Positions 24,011 to 35,639 of a DNA stretch of 64,000 nucleotides are shown here, piece after piece; positions within the stretch are counted from its first letter, which is position 1; the number at the start of each line of letters is the position of its first letter. Both the position numbers and the translations under genes were made by a program. The notes below the pieces were generated by a model. The model was not told the DNA's origin. It was given only the letters and a program-made list of their open reading frames with translations, and made no database searches. Source of the stretch: Warburgia ugandensis (taxonomy: Eukaryota; Streptophyta; Magnoliopsida; Canellales; Canellaceae). Location of the stretch: positions 63,585,880 through 63,649,879 of the forward strand of contig CP141132.1 of NCBI GenBank assembly GCA_035236585.1, read 5' to 3'.

Positions 24011-24479
24011 CATGTGAGGCCCATAATGTAGCTTACAATGTGAAATTTCCATTTTTGGGGTAAAATTGGTAATTTTGTACATTGTTAACATTTGTATGCT
24101 AGACCTACAAAATAGTAGAATTAACTGTAATTAGTGATAACAAAGTAATTTTTAAGGCTAAAATATTCTAAATATAGGCATATATGTAATATATCTATAC
24201 CCATAAAATAACCCCAGACTTAGATTTTACTAATCCTTGAGGAATATTACAAAATAATTAAAAAAAAACAAAAATAAATCCTAACCTCTTTCCATAGTGT
24301 TGTCGTTTCCATTTATCGTATGTAGAAAGTCTTTAAATCCTTAGGTACCCTAGTGGATGAGTTGTAGTCTCCTAAGGGCTTTCATAAATATTTACCATAA
24401 ACATTTTCAAAAATCTTATGCTAGTCCTTCATTTTTCTTTGAGAATCTTCTTATATTCAACTTAAATTCAACTTTCAAT
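24011..24479. other. Unassigned AT-rich stretch
   Basis: No motif recognised. It links repeat X (-) with the Athila 3' tail (-). Confidence 0.3.
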
Positions 24480-25960
24480 TTAGCACGGTAATAGAAAAGA
24501 CCAATAGTTTAGAATCCTATCCTTATGCTAAAGATATTCTATTAATTTATCAAACCTCGGAAGGTGAGTGCGTGAATATATGGCCAATATGTATGTAATT
24601 TTAGGTCTCCAAGTAAATTATAACCTAAATTACCATCTAAATGTATGCTTTAATTTTAAATATTATAAGATATGCTTGGACACTCTCACTTAGAAATTGT
24701 GTAATTCTCTCTCTAACATGTGAGTAGAATAATCTTCATCAAGTTCAAAATTCTAACATATTTTTATACAAAAGAACAATAACTTAGAATTGATAATGGT
24801 CTCATGAAAAGATATCAACTACTGGGAATGTTATACTTTACCAACATTCCTTACTCATTCATAACCATATCCAAGTCATACTTCTCATAAGATCAAGTTT
24901 GGACTTCTATTTGGATGAAATGTAGGCTTATGAATGGGTTATTAAAAGAATGGCATAAGGGGAAACAAATGTTGTATGGAAGATATGTAAAAGTCTTCTC
25001 ATAGTGTATTACAACTTTCTTTTGGTTACATTTCCTTTTTCATCGTCTATCTTTTTCTTTTCTCATTCTTCTGACTTTGACTTTTGGTATAGACTTTCTA
25101 TGATTTTGTTTTTTTTTTTTAACTCTTTTTGATGTTCATCTCTTGGTTTGGATTTCCTATACTTTTCTTAGGATAATTCTTCATCTATCTCTACATATTT
25201 TCAAAAAAACAACTAGGTAATGCATGTATTATAGGTTTCAATATGCGTATTGGTTAACGGGTTCACATAGAAAAAGGCTTATTATACATTCTCAAAGGAT
25301 TAACTAGTGAAAAATACCTTAGGGAAGGCTAAAGGCCCTGGGTTTTCCAAGGATGAAATATATCATTTCCTAGGTTTCATATGTCTTAAGTATAACCATA
25401 AACTTAAGTGATAATTGGTATAGTATCTTAGATATTTTTCTAATAGTTAACCAAAAGGAAGAATAATGAGACCAACTAGAAAATTATTATCCCTAAAGAA
25501 TAATTTAGAATTTAGTTATAACCTTCTCAAAGAAAGAGTAGCTTTAAAGCTCACATGGGTTAATAGTCTCCACAAGTCTTCTTATCTCTAACTTGTATTT
25601 TCTCTTTAACTTAAACTATATCTACATGACTATTTTGTGCAATGAATATTCCAAGCTTAACTTTTTGTGTAATACTTTAAAAAGGAATAAAATAGTAAAC
25701 TAATTGTATCAAATATATTAATTTGCTAAAGTTCAAAAGATAGCTTGAATAGTCAGAAAATCTGAATTCTCAATATAAATTCAAAAGACTCAAAAATAAA
25801 TGCAGACACATCAAAATTTGACTATCCTACCCCCACACTTAAATTAAATATTGTCTCCAATGTTTCCAAATAAAAGCATGGATAAATAAAATAACCAAGT
25901 AAAGAGAAGGGTTAGAATGATATTACTGTACTCCAGAGATGATGCATTGATATGTAAACA
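24480..25960 (-). other. Athila 3' non-coding tail, minus strand
   Basis: Collinear with 31546-33088 on the same strand and with 10991-12390 on the other. Landmarks on the minus strand are 'aaacattggagacaat' followed by 'tttaagtgtgggggtag' (25835-25865), the A-rich block and the block ending 'aaattataacctaaattacc' near 24615-24640. It follows integrase directly. Confidence 0.6.
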
Positions 25961-25989
25961 AGATAAATTGAAAATGCAACCTACAACTT

Positions 25990-27400
25990 AGAACATGATA
26001 CATATGACTTACTATGGAGCTAGTATTGATAAACATGCTCCTCTAATAGGAGTTCCTCCTCTTCATTAGGGTTTCTCATTTCAAAGTATAGTTTCAATAG
26101 CTTGCCATTAAACTCGAAAAGTTTGCCATCTTTCTCAATTTCTATGGCCCCATGAGGATATACAGTCTGTACTACATATGGATTAGGCCATCGAGAACGA
26201 ATCTAGGAAAGAGATGAAGATTGTGAATTATGGAGAAGGACCTTCTAACTAGTTCAAATGAATTGTGCACTATGTTTTTATAATAAACAATCTTTATATG
26301 ATCCTTGTACCCTTTGGCACTATTGTATGCATCTCTCCTAATTTCTTCCAACTCTTGTAGTTGGAAGTTCCTATGGAACAACTTGGTTGTGGTCAAAGTT
26401 GAGCTATTTTATTGCCCAATATGCTTCATATTATATCTCAATAGGAAAATGACAAGCTTTTGTAAAATAAGTAGTAAGGAGACATTCCAATAGGGGTCTT
26501 ATATGATGTTCTATGTGCCAGAGCACATTGGTTAATCTTAGAGATCAATCCTTCCTACTAGAGTTCACCATCTTCTCTAGTATGTGCTTAATTTCCCTAT
26601 TTGAATCCTCAACTTGCTCACTAGTTTGGGAATGGTAAGGCATTGTGACTCTATGGGTGACTCTATATTTCTTCATTAAAGCTTAAAATACTTGGTTGCA
26701 AAAGTATTTTCCTCCATCGCTAATGATAGCATGTGGAGTGCAAGTGTGAAAATATATCTTTTAAAAACTGGACTACAACTTTGTGATCATTTGGACACAT
26801 AGTCCATTCCCACTAGGATGTATAGATTTTCATGAGAATTAGGGAAGGGACCCATGAAGTCTATGACCCAAACTTTAAAAAGTTCAATGATTAATTTGAG
26901 GTTGAGTGGCATCATGTCCCTATGATGTATGTTCCCTAACTTTTGATAGTGATCACACACTTTACAATAGGCACGAGAATCATTGAAAATCCTGGACTAG
27001 TAAAATCCACACTGCTAAACCTTTGTAGAAGTTCTATTAGCATTAAAATGGCCCCCGCAAGCATGGTCATGACAAAAGGAGATAATATTTTTATGTTCAC
27101 TATCAAGAACACATTTCCTATTGATTTCATCAAGATATTACTTGAATAAGTATGAAATCATCCCGTATGAAATACTTGACCTTGGGTAAAATTTTTTGGT
27201 GTATGTTGTTTTGACCATTGTTATGGAGGTTTATCTATAACACAATAGTTGCAATGCCAGCATACCAAGGTAACTAAGAAACCTACATGAGTTGCTCATT
27301 AGGGAAGGTTTCTTTTATTGGCACATGTTCAATGGAAGACTCTACTATTAACCTGGACAAGTGATCTGTTACAACATTTTTGGAACCTTTTCTGTCCCTT
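25990..27400 (-). pseudogene. Athila-type integrase (minus-strand element)
   Basis: Minus-strand order: zinc-binding domain with HACGGHFNANRT and CKVCDHYQKLGN (27050-26940), core 'VWVIDFMGPFPNSHENLYIL' (26880-26820, first catalytic Asp present), 'AIISDGGKY' (26713-26733, second Asp) and [20 protein letters not shown] (26640-26580, family GQVEVSN, catalytic Glu as in NREI). C-terminal 'LEEIRRDAYNSAKGYKDHIK' follows at 26172-26396. The enzyme would insert element cDNA into the genome. Frameshifts and stops separate the blocks. Confidence 0.8.
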
Positions 27401-27429
27401 ATCTCTGTGTCAAACTCTTATAATAAGAG

Positions 27430-28860
27430 AATGCATTAGGTAAGTATAGGTTTTGCATCCTTCTTAGATATAAGGTACTTCAATGTGGCATGATTTGGAT
27501 AGATTATCACTTTAGTCCCTAAGATGTAGGACCTAAATTTGTCCAAGGCAAAAACTGCAGCCAACAATTCTTTCTCTATAGTAGAGTAGTTGAGTTGGGT
27601 GTCATTAAGATTCTTATTAGCATAATATTTCACATGGGAAATTTTAAGAATTTGCTTCCCCAAAATAATGCAGATTGTGTAATTAGAAGCATCACACATA
27701 ATCTCAAATGGAGCATTCCAATTTGGTAGTTGTATGATGGGTGTTGAGGTGAGCTCAACTTTAAGGCATTCAAATGATTTCATGCAATTTTCATTGAAGT
27801 TAAAAACTCACCTCCTTTGTTAGAAAACTTCATATAGGCTTAGATATTTTGTTAACCTTTGATAAATCACCTGTAAAATTTAGGATGGCCTAAGAACGAG
27901 TAGATTTCTTTCACTATCTTTGGAGGGGGAAGATTTGTGATGAGGTCCACTTTAGCCTTGTCAACCTCCATGCCACTATGAGACATTATATGCCCTAGTA
28001 TTGTGCCACTTTTCATATTAAAATGGCCTTTTTGGTAGTATAGTATTGAATTGTTCTCTTGACACCTTCCTAACATTAGAGCTAGGTGGGTCAAGCACTC
28101 ATCAAAAGTAAACCCAAACACTAAGAGATCATCCATAAACACTTCAAGAAAGCTGCTCATCATATTAGAAAGATACTCATCATACACCATTGAAAAGTCA
28201 TTAGTGCATTGCATAGCCCAAAATGTATGCGTCTATAGGCGAAGGTTCCAAAGGGATAAGTGAAAGTAGTCTTCTCCTGATCCTCTTGCACTATTAGAAT
28301 TTGGTTATAGCCAAAATATCCATATAATAAACAATAATATTTATGACCAACTAATATTTCTAGCATTTGGTCTATAAAAGAAAGAGGAATGTGGTCTTTT
28401 CTCGCCACCTAGTTCAGCTTATAGTCATTAATACAAACTCTCCACCCGGTGGTCACATGAGTGTGGACTAATTTATTGTCCTCATTGTGAACTATCATTA
28501 CTCTAGACCTTTTTAGGGACAACCTAAATAGGATTGACCAATGCACTATCATAGATGGGGTAAATAATACATACATCTAAAAACTTTAGGATCTCTACCC
28601 TAACTACCTCTTTCATGTGAGGGTTTAGTAGCCATTGTGATTCTCAAGACATTTTAGCATTTTTCTCTCAATAAATTTAGAGCATGCAAATAGTTGGGCT
28701 AATTCCCTTAATGTCGAAGATGGACCACCCTATAGCCGTCTTATGTCTTTGGAGTATATTAAGTAGCTTTTCTTTTCCTATTCTTGATTTAGATCTAAGT
28801 CTATGATAACATGCTAGGTTTTAGAGGGACATAAAAATGCATACTTTAAACTTTCTAGTA
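27430..28860 (-). pseudogene. Athila-type reverse transcriptase and RNase H
   Basis: RT blocks: 'FIDQMLEILVGHKYYCLLYGY' region (28408-28300), 'FGTFAYRRIHFGLCNALMTFQ' (28250-28200), 'FLEVFMDDLLVFGFTFDECL' (28150-28095, active site FMDD as in Athila) and 'GHFNMKSGTILGHIMSHSGM' with 'EVDKAKVDLITNLPPP'. RNase H follows at 27783-27436: '[11 protein letters not shown]' (catalytic Asp), '[19 protein letters not shown]' (Glu) and '[10 protein letters not shown]', where the usual Y-T-D-H-A catalytic Asp is Asn. The two open frames of 115 residues are among the best preserved coding pieces in the window. Confidence 0.85.
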
Positions 28861-28869
28861 ATGGTTTTA

Positions 28870-29760
28870 GGTCTAATATGGGTGTTTCTTTAGGAGGGTT
28901 TCCTCAACTGAAGGTGGTATCAGGGCTTCTATTTTTGTTCTCCATTTAGGAGAATCTGCTACATCTGTAGCGTTAGGTAATGGGTCTACTTCCTGAATGA
29001 GATTGACTTGATTGGACTTAGTAGATGAAAGGAAAGTGTCATGAACTATGCTTTCTATGGCATTCACAGCAAAAGAATCTTCAAAGCCCATTTGTTGTGT
29101 AGCATTAAAAATGTTGAGCTTGAGTTTCATATTAGAGAATGATAGTTTCTTAGCACTAGTTCTATAGTTGATTATTACATTAGATGTGGCTAAAAATGGA
29201 TGGCCCAAGATGGTAGGATTTTAGCATTTGGATTTGACATAGGTTCTGTGTTTAGGACTAAAAGGTCCCCTAGAAAGAGAAACTAGTTCACTAGTATTAC
29301 GACATCTTCTACTACCCTTCTAGGAATTGTGACAAATCGATCTTTTAATTATTGGGTAGTAGTAGTAGTAGTAGTAGTAGTAGGTTTGAGGTTACCTAAG
29401 CCTAGTTGGTCATGCATCGAATAGGGAAAGAAGTTAACATAAGCCCCTAAATCTAAGAGTACCTTATTAAATCAATGTTCCCTAATAACACATGGCATTG
29501 TAGGGAATTCAGGATCTTTGCATTTTGGAGGGGTCTGGTGTTGTAGAATAGAACTGGCTGGACTTGTGAGAAAGGTTCTTTTATGAATATTAAGCTGATG
29601 CTTTCGTGTATACAAGTCCTTCAAGACCTTAGCATAAGGAGGAAATTTTTCAATGGCACTAAATAATGGGATATTGATATTAACTTGTTTGAATATGTCC
29701 ATCATCTTATTGTAAGTGTTCTCCTTTTTAACATTATTTAGTCTCTAAGGACATGGAGCC
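28870..29760 (-). pseudogene. Athila-type protease region
   Basis: Upstream part: 'LFSAIEKFPPYAKVLKDLYTRK' and 'PPKCKDPEFPTMPCVIREH' (29705-29472), the conserved gag-protease linker of Athila/Tat elements. After the broken catalytic site (near 29440, Asp-x-Gly region decayed) comes the C-terminal 'LGHPFLATSNVIINYRT' (29208-29150), as in 'ILGRPFLAT'. A (TAG)n tract at 29356-29384 sits within. The acidic linker to RT ends near 28870. Confidence 0.75.
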
Positions 29761-30160
29761 TTTGAGACATTACATTCATTAGGAAGGGGCTCAGATGAAG
29801 AGGATGCATGTTCTACTTTTTCTTTCTCTCTTTGGTGTAGAACTAATCTCATATTGAACCTTTGGATTTAGCACTAGATGACTAAGAATCCTACCTTTTT
29901 TCCCTTTCTTGAAGCCCAATAGAGAGTTAACCCATTTGATACTCCAACTTCACAATATATTGTGAGTTGGTTTGCAAGGTCTATTTTGTTTGATTCTAGA
30001 ATTGCATTGTATTATTTTGAAACTTAACATTCTCTTGCATGAAGATGGTCATAGTTTCCTCTAGTGACTGTTTCCTTGGTTGGGGTGGAAACCATGGTGG
30101 TGATTGTTGTGGAGGAGTATTGTTCCTAGTGATGTGTTTTAAATCTGCAATCACATGGGC
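29761..30160 (-). pseudogene. Athila-type gag C-terminus joined to LTR end
   Basis: Minus-strand reading 30135-29990 gives 'NNTPPQQSPPWFPPQPRKQ' then 'SLEETMTIFMQENVKFQNN', the low-complexity and coiled-coil C-terminal part of Athila Gag. Its N-terminal side abuts LTR-end sequence near 30160 with no primer site and no gag core between, so a deletion of at least 1 kb removed the 5' part of gag. Confidence 0.65.
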
Positions 30161-31545
30161 CCACTGTAGTATAGACACAATAATTACAGGTCGATCCCAT
30201 GAGGGCTTCAAATTTTATGAGATTCAATCACAACCTAATTTAATCACTTTGACGTAGCCAAGAAATTGAATTATTCTAAAAAATTGCTATATTAAAGGAC
30301 TCTTTCTAAAAAAATATTAAATTACGTAGAATAAAAAACTAGGGTCTAGAATCCATTATAATACAATCATATGAGCCTATAATCCAAATTTTGGATTTTT
30401 GCAATTCAATTAATATTTTTATTTATAGAATTTTTTTTTATATAGATTTTCTTATTTTAAAGAATTAACATAGATTAACATATTTACTCAATGCATAGTT
30501 TGTCTTTTTAGGCACAAACTATCAAAGTATTTCATACATGAATCCTTACTAACCTGACACAGTTAATGTCTCTACCATACGAAGTACAAGATAGAGCCTA
30601 TCTAGAAATCATTAACTATATGAATTAGTGTCAATTTCCTGAAGATAATACTAAGCATAATTTTTATTCCAACTTTTACTTAATCAAAAATTCATCCAAT
30701 CACACTATAACTTCATCCTAACTAGGAAAAAGAAATTAGCTATTCATTCATAGCATGAAAAGAACCTTTAAATTGAATGATAGAGACAACCTAAAACTCA
30801 ATCAATTTCAGGCCTAAATATATCATGAATTAAGTAGAAAAAGAAGTTCTAATATTATCTTAGGTTAATAAAGTTTCTACTCACACTTATCATGGATGAA
30901 AACCCTTCTTAAGATAACTTAAACCTTCACTAAATTCTAGACTATTCCTAGCATAAGATTAACTTTAAACCAAGGCTAAAATTAATCACACAAACTAAAG
31001 CTTCTAATATAATCACTAAAACTAATAAAAAGAACATGAAATTTGAATCAAATTACAATTACTTGAAGAAACTATAAAGAAAGAAAAAACTTTCCTGAAT
31101 TAGATTGAGGCCCAAAGTCTTGATTATCACTCACCAACACCTTAAGATTTTCTCCAAGCCAAGCAATACAAAAACCCTCTTCCTTAGAATGTCACTCACC
31201 ATACAAAAAGAGAACCAAGATAGAAAACATTATCCAAGAAAATCTAAGTGTAAGAGAGAGTTGCTTGCTTAACTAGACAAAGCAAGGGAAGCTACTTCTT
31301 CTTTTGTTTACATGTTCCAGCCAATTAATAGAGAGATAAGAGACCTCTTAGACTAAGACAAAAACAAGTAGCTCTTTTTTTCTTTTTTTTTTCTTGCTTG
31401 ACATTGATTATCAAAATAAAACAATAGATCATTACACATCCTCACCTTATCAAAAGAAAATAAGCACCTCTCCTTTTACCTTTTGTATTTCAACATGGAA
31501 CCATAGTAGCCCTCTTCCTTTTCCCAAGGATGTGTATGTGTAGGA
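30161..31545 (-). repeat. Athila-type LTR, minus strand
   Basis: The minus-strand end near 30215-30165 reads 'catgggatcgacctgtaatt' then 'gtctatactacagt', matching the LTR end 'tgtgggatcaacccgtattt...agctatactacaata' at 48053-48090. The body has gene-leader-like sequence ('gagagttgcttgct', 'gttttagtgattatatt'). The start is uncertain. It adjoins gag on its left and an Athila 3' tail on its right, so one LTR lies between two internal regions of the same orientation. Confidence 0.55.
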
Positions 31546-33088
31546 GATTGCCTTGGAATAAAATGTTGAACAACAACTTAAAATCTTACCCATATGCTAA
31601 AGACATTCCATTACCAATCGAGCCTCAAAATGTGAGCATTTGATTAAAGCCAATACATAATAGGTGGTATCCAAGTAAAATATAACTTAAATTACCGTTC
31701 AAAAGTATGCTTCCACTTCAAATCTCATAGGATATTCTGGACACTCGACAAGGTAATTCACTCATTAATATGCTAGTAGAATATATGGTTATCAAGTTCA
31801 AAAATCTTACATATTCTATACAGAAGAACAATAAGTTAAAAAGAATGATAATAGTCTCATGAAAGGATATCAACTACCAAGAATTTATACTCTACCAATT
31901 TTTCAATTTGTTCATAACTATATCCAAGCCATACTACTCCTAAGATCAAGTGAGGACTTCAAATAGGATGAAACATAGGCTTAGGACAAGGTTGTCAAAT
32001 GAAAATAAAGGTAAACAAAGGTTGTTTTGAAGATTATGCAAAGGTCATCTAAGATGTATTCACAATCTTCTTTCAGTTTTTCTTCACAAGCATGAACATT
32101 CTTTTTCATTGGCTATCTTTTCTTTTTTCTTTTCACTTGAATTTATATATCCTTTACTTCGAAATTTTATTTTTTTCAACCCTTTTGATATTCATCTCTT
32201 GAATTGTGCCAATATTTTAAAGGCTTAAGGAGCTAGCTAATGGAAAATAGCACAAGAAAGTCTAAAACCTCTAGGTTTACCAAGGATGGCCTCTATCATT
32301 TCATAGGTTTCATACGACTCAAATAGGTCATAAACTTAGGATATATATGGTATAGTCTATCGGATGTTTTCTCAATAGTTGATCAAAGCTAGAATAATAA
32401 TGAGAACAACTAAGAAATGATATCCACAAAAGACAATTTTCAATTTATATATAACCCTCAAAAAGAAAGATTGGCTCTAAAGGGCACATGGATTTATAGT
32501 CTCCACTTATCTTCTTCAAGATCTCTAAGTATATATATATATGTATGTATATGTGTGTGTATATATATACACACACACACACACATGGCTATTTTGTGTA
32601 ATAGTTATTTTGAGTTTAATTTTCATGGAAAATTTAAAAAAAAGAGCAAAATAATGAACTAATTGTATGCAAATGTATTAATAAGCTAATGCCTAAAGGA
32701 TAATATTGCATTGTCAAAAAATCAGAATTATCATCCTTGTAAAGGAACTTACCACAAAAACCTCAAATTTTTTTGGCTTGAAAACTACTAAAAAGACTCA
32801 AAAACTAATGAACATCTACTTTTGAACACATCAACTTTGAAAATACCCTACCGTCAAACTTAAATTAAGCATAGTCCTCAATATTTAGAATTAAAACCCA
32901 TGGACAAGGAACTCAATTGATGGTGCCTGAACACGTTGATATGAACAAGTGAATACAAAATAATATACAATGCATGCTAACACAAATTCTAGACCTAATC
33001 CTAAACTAATGTATGGCATACAATGAGCTCAATCCCAGTAGATAGGATTTTCAAGAGGAATTATCTCCTCTTCAGTGTCCTTAAGATC
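31546..33088 (-). other. Second Athila 3' tail, minus strand
   Basis: Homologous to 24480-25960 through to the integrase C-terminus (33030-33080 matches 26050-26080, 'ctcctctt...aggaattatctcc'). It is cut at the CACTA boundary at 33088. This is the 3' end of another element copy whose pol has been lost. A (TA/AC)n microsatellite sits at 32527-32585. Confidence 0.55.
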
Positions 33089-33120
33089 CACTATAACACA
33101 AGAGGCTTTTAAAGTAGTTA
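33089..33120 (+). repeat. CACTA left terminal inverted repeat
   Basis: CACTATAACACAAGAGGCTT, then a TTAAAGTAG block. It aligns to the right end with one or two single-base gaps. Confidence 0.7.
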
Positions 33121-33129
33121 AAAAATAAT

Positions 33130-33885
33130 AATAAAAGCCAGTTAAAAAGCTACTTCTATCGAGCCTACTTCAAAACTCAATAACTTTTTAAAGTTGTTTA
33201 GATAAATGACTTTAAAATTCAAGGAATTTTGAAGTTGTTTAACTAAACGATTCAAAAGTGTGGAATTTTTGAAGTCATTTATCTAAATGACTTCAAAAGT
33301 GTTGGACTTTTGAAGTTGTTATTGATAAATTTGGAATTGTTTCAAAAGTACTCCAAAAGTACCATACTTTTGAAGTTATTGATAAATGACTTCAAAAGTA
33401 TGGTACTTTTGGAGTACTTTTGAAACAATTCCAAAAGTATGATATTTTTTAAGTCATTTATATCTAAATGACTTGAAAAGTACTTCAAAAGTGCCATAGT
33501 TTTGAAGTCATTTGTGCTAAATGACTCCTAAAGGGCCATAGTTTTGAAGTCATTTGTTCTAAATGACTTCAAAAGTATAGGATTTTTTAAGTTGTTTAGT
33601 GCTAAATGACATCCACTTTTGAAGTCGTTTAGGGCTAAACGACTTCAAAACCATGCAAAAAAATACTTTTGAAGTCATTTACCCTTAAACAACTTCAAAA
33701 AGTGTTGGCTTTTGAAGTCATTTAGGTCTAAATGACTTCAAAAGCCCACAACTTTTAAATTCATTGAGAACTAAATGACTTCAGAAGTGCTAATTTTTAA
33801 ATTTTTTTAAGTTTAAACAAGTTCAAAAGTCCACCATTTTTGAAGTTGTTTAGGGTTAAATGACTTCAAAAGTCTTTTTCTTTTT
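33130..33885. repeat. CACTA subterminal palindrome array (left)
   Basis: About 15 copies of a 30-36 bp unit of the form TTTTGAAGTCATTTAG-nnn-TAAATGACTTCAAAAG, each a near-perfect palindrome. Variants have GTCGTTTAG/CTAAACGAC (33617-33650) or GTTGTTTA. Spacers are 5-20 bp. In En/Spm elements subterminal repeats bind the TNPA protein, so these are likely transposase-accessory binding sites (inference). A 47-bp perfect inverted repeat lies within (33330-33435). Confidence 0.85.
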
Positions 33886-34439
33886 CTTTTTTTCATTTGC
33901 AACATTCCGATCACTACCACTATATACAATTCAATATTGTTCCTGATCCTACAATCTTTATTCATATGAACAAACATACATTCACTTTCACATTGGGTAC
34001 AAAAAATCCAATTTCATCATTAAGTATCCACATATATCTTGAGAAACTACAATACACATTCACTTTATTTGTAAATTCTATACACATTATCATTTACTTT
34101 CACTAAGTTACCCTCATTCATCATTCCATAAAAGTTATAATTCAATGAATATATTGAAAATGAACTCCTGTATGGCAAATTACAAACACTATGATTGATT
34201 GTGATTGAAAGAGTGTTACTATTATTTGACAAGAATATCTTCAAAATTTGAGTCATTACATGTATTCACTTCATTTACAAGTCTAAATTCACTTCATCGA
34301 TACTCATTTACTCCCATACTCCACACTAAGTTACCCTCATTCATCATCCCATAAAATTTATATATTTCAATAAATATACTGAAAACCAACTCCCATATTT
34401 ACTTCACTTACAATTCCATACTTTAAGTTTCCACTCATT
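33886..34439. other. Non-coding CACTA sequence
   Basis: AT-rich, between the left subterminal array and the Ulp1 exons. 'cattaagttaccctcattcatcat' type phrases recur (34100-34130 and 34327-34350), a diverged direct repeat of about 225 bp. It likely includes the 3' end of the minus-strand gene. Confidence 0.4.
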
Positions 34440-35410
34440 CATCTCTTAATATATATATACACTCCCAATTAGACTGTTGTCCAGGGCACTATGCAACAAG
34501 GACATCAAAAGAATCCATAAATATCATTTGTAATATTATATGTTTAGTTAGTTATAATATAGAGTAATTAACTATTTTTTATACCTTTACAGCCTTCCAA
34601 GTGAGTTTCGATGGTTGTATAGTCTTGATCACACCAGCCCATGCTAACCATGCTCTGCAAATTTAAATTTCAAATGCATTATAGTGAATAAAAAATTATT
34701 TATTAAAACATAATGCATAAAAGAATAAAAGCTTACATATTTATAATTTCTAAGAGGGTGGGACGGATGTGTGATCCCCAAGAATAAAAATGAAAGTGTG
34801 CCCACTGTGCACATCCAAAACGAGTAGCATCCAATGAGCCTTATATAGATTGTCATATGAATTGTAATTGAAATTGACAATCCCTATTGTTAGTTGGCAA
34901 GAAAACAAGAAAATCAAAACTTACCAGCTATTGTAGAGAATCATTAAGCCATGTCCTTTAGAGCATCAGCAGAAGCCTTGTAAAATATCATCAAGATGCC
35001 TCTCTATTGCCCATCGCTCTGTCGCTCCACAAATGATGTCGAGGTCGAGGAATTGGTAAAGTGTACCCTCACCCTCAAAAAGGCTAGTTGCATCATTCAA
35101 GAAGCTATATAGAAGAAATAATTATTACCTATATGATGAAAATATAACATGTGAGTCAAATATTGTAGAAGCAAATATGTGCATATACCCCATGTAGGAG
35201 ACAATGTGAGGTTGCTCGAGTTGATCTCGTATACAAACTTGTAATAGGTCCTATGCTATAAGTGGCACTTTAATAACGTCATTGGTCAGCACTTCTTCCT
35301 TGATTCGTAGGTGGTTGATTGAACTATCTTCATTGATGATACTATAGAGTAACCTTTGGGATCAAGGCGTGTTAAGTGGGACTTCCACACAATCCTTAGA
35401 TGGCTGTTAT
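34440..35410 (-). pseudogene. Ulp1-like cysteine peptidase (C48) part of CACTA gene
   Basis: Minus-strand exons fit a Ulp1 (SUMO-protease family) catalytic domain as carried by many plant CACTA elements. The His motif 'AHWMLLVLDVHSGH' has its His codon at 34834-34836. An exon about 34584-34655, with a tttgcag acceptor and a gtataa donor, encodes 'IQPSKLTWKAVK'. It splices in phase to an exon after a gcatag acceptor encoding CPGQQSNWEC, whose final Cys (34459-34461) is the catalytic position (family CPxQ-x-N-x-x-D/E-C-G). The usual Gly after Cys is Ile. Upstream pieces at 34980-35400 ('VPLIA..LLQVCIRDQLEQPHI') fit the region before the catalytic core. The domain could cleave ubiquitin-like modifiers; its role in transposition is unknown. 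Several exons have stops. Confidence 0.7.
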
Positions 35411-35639
35411 AAAACATGTAAAAAATTTTAGCTAAATAATATTAATCAATGAACAGGACTTAATTTGTGATGAAAAAATACTAAACAAATATACAAGTAG
35501 TTGTTCCATTGGTGCAACAATAGGTGATGGTGCAATAGTGGGTGACTTCGATGGCACATGTTATTCCTGATTAACCATATAAAGTTAAAAAACAATGTTA
35601 ATTGAGGTCTCCATCTAAAAATTATTGATGAGGGAGGTA

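Noticed and set aside
33086-33088. ATC as the 3-bp target duplication of the CACTA element
   Set aside because: The three bases after the right terminus are TTT, so there is no matching pair; it was not reported as a duplication.
33130-33885. CRISPR-like array of spaced palindromic repeats
   Set aside because: Spacers are short and variable, repeats are imperfect, there are no cas genes, and the sequence is plant nuclear DNA. CACTA subterminal repeats fit better.
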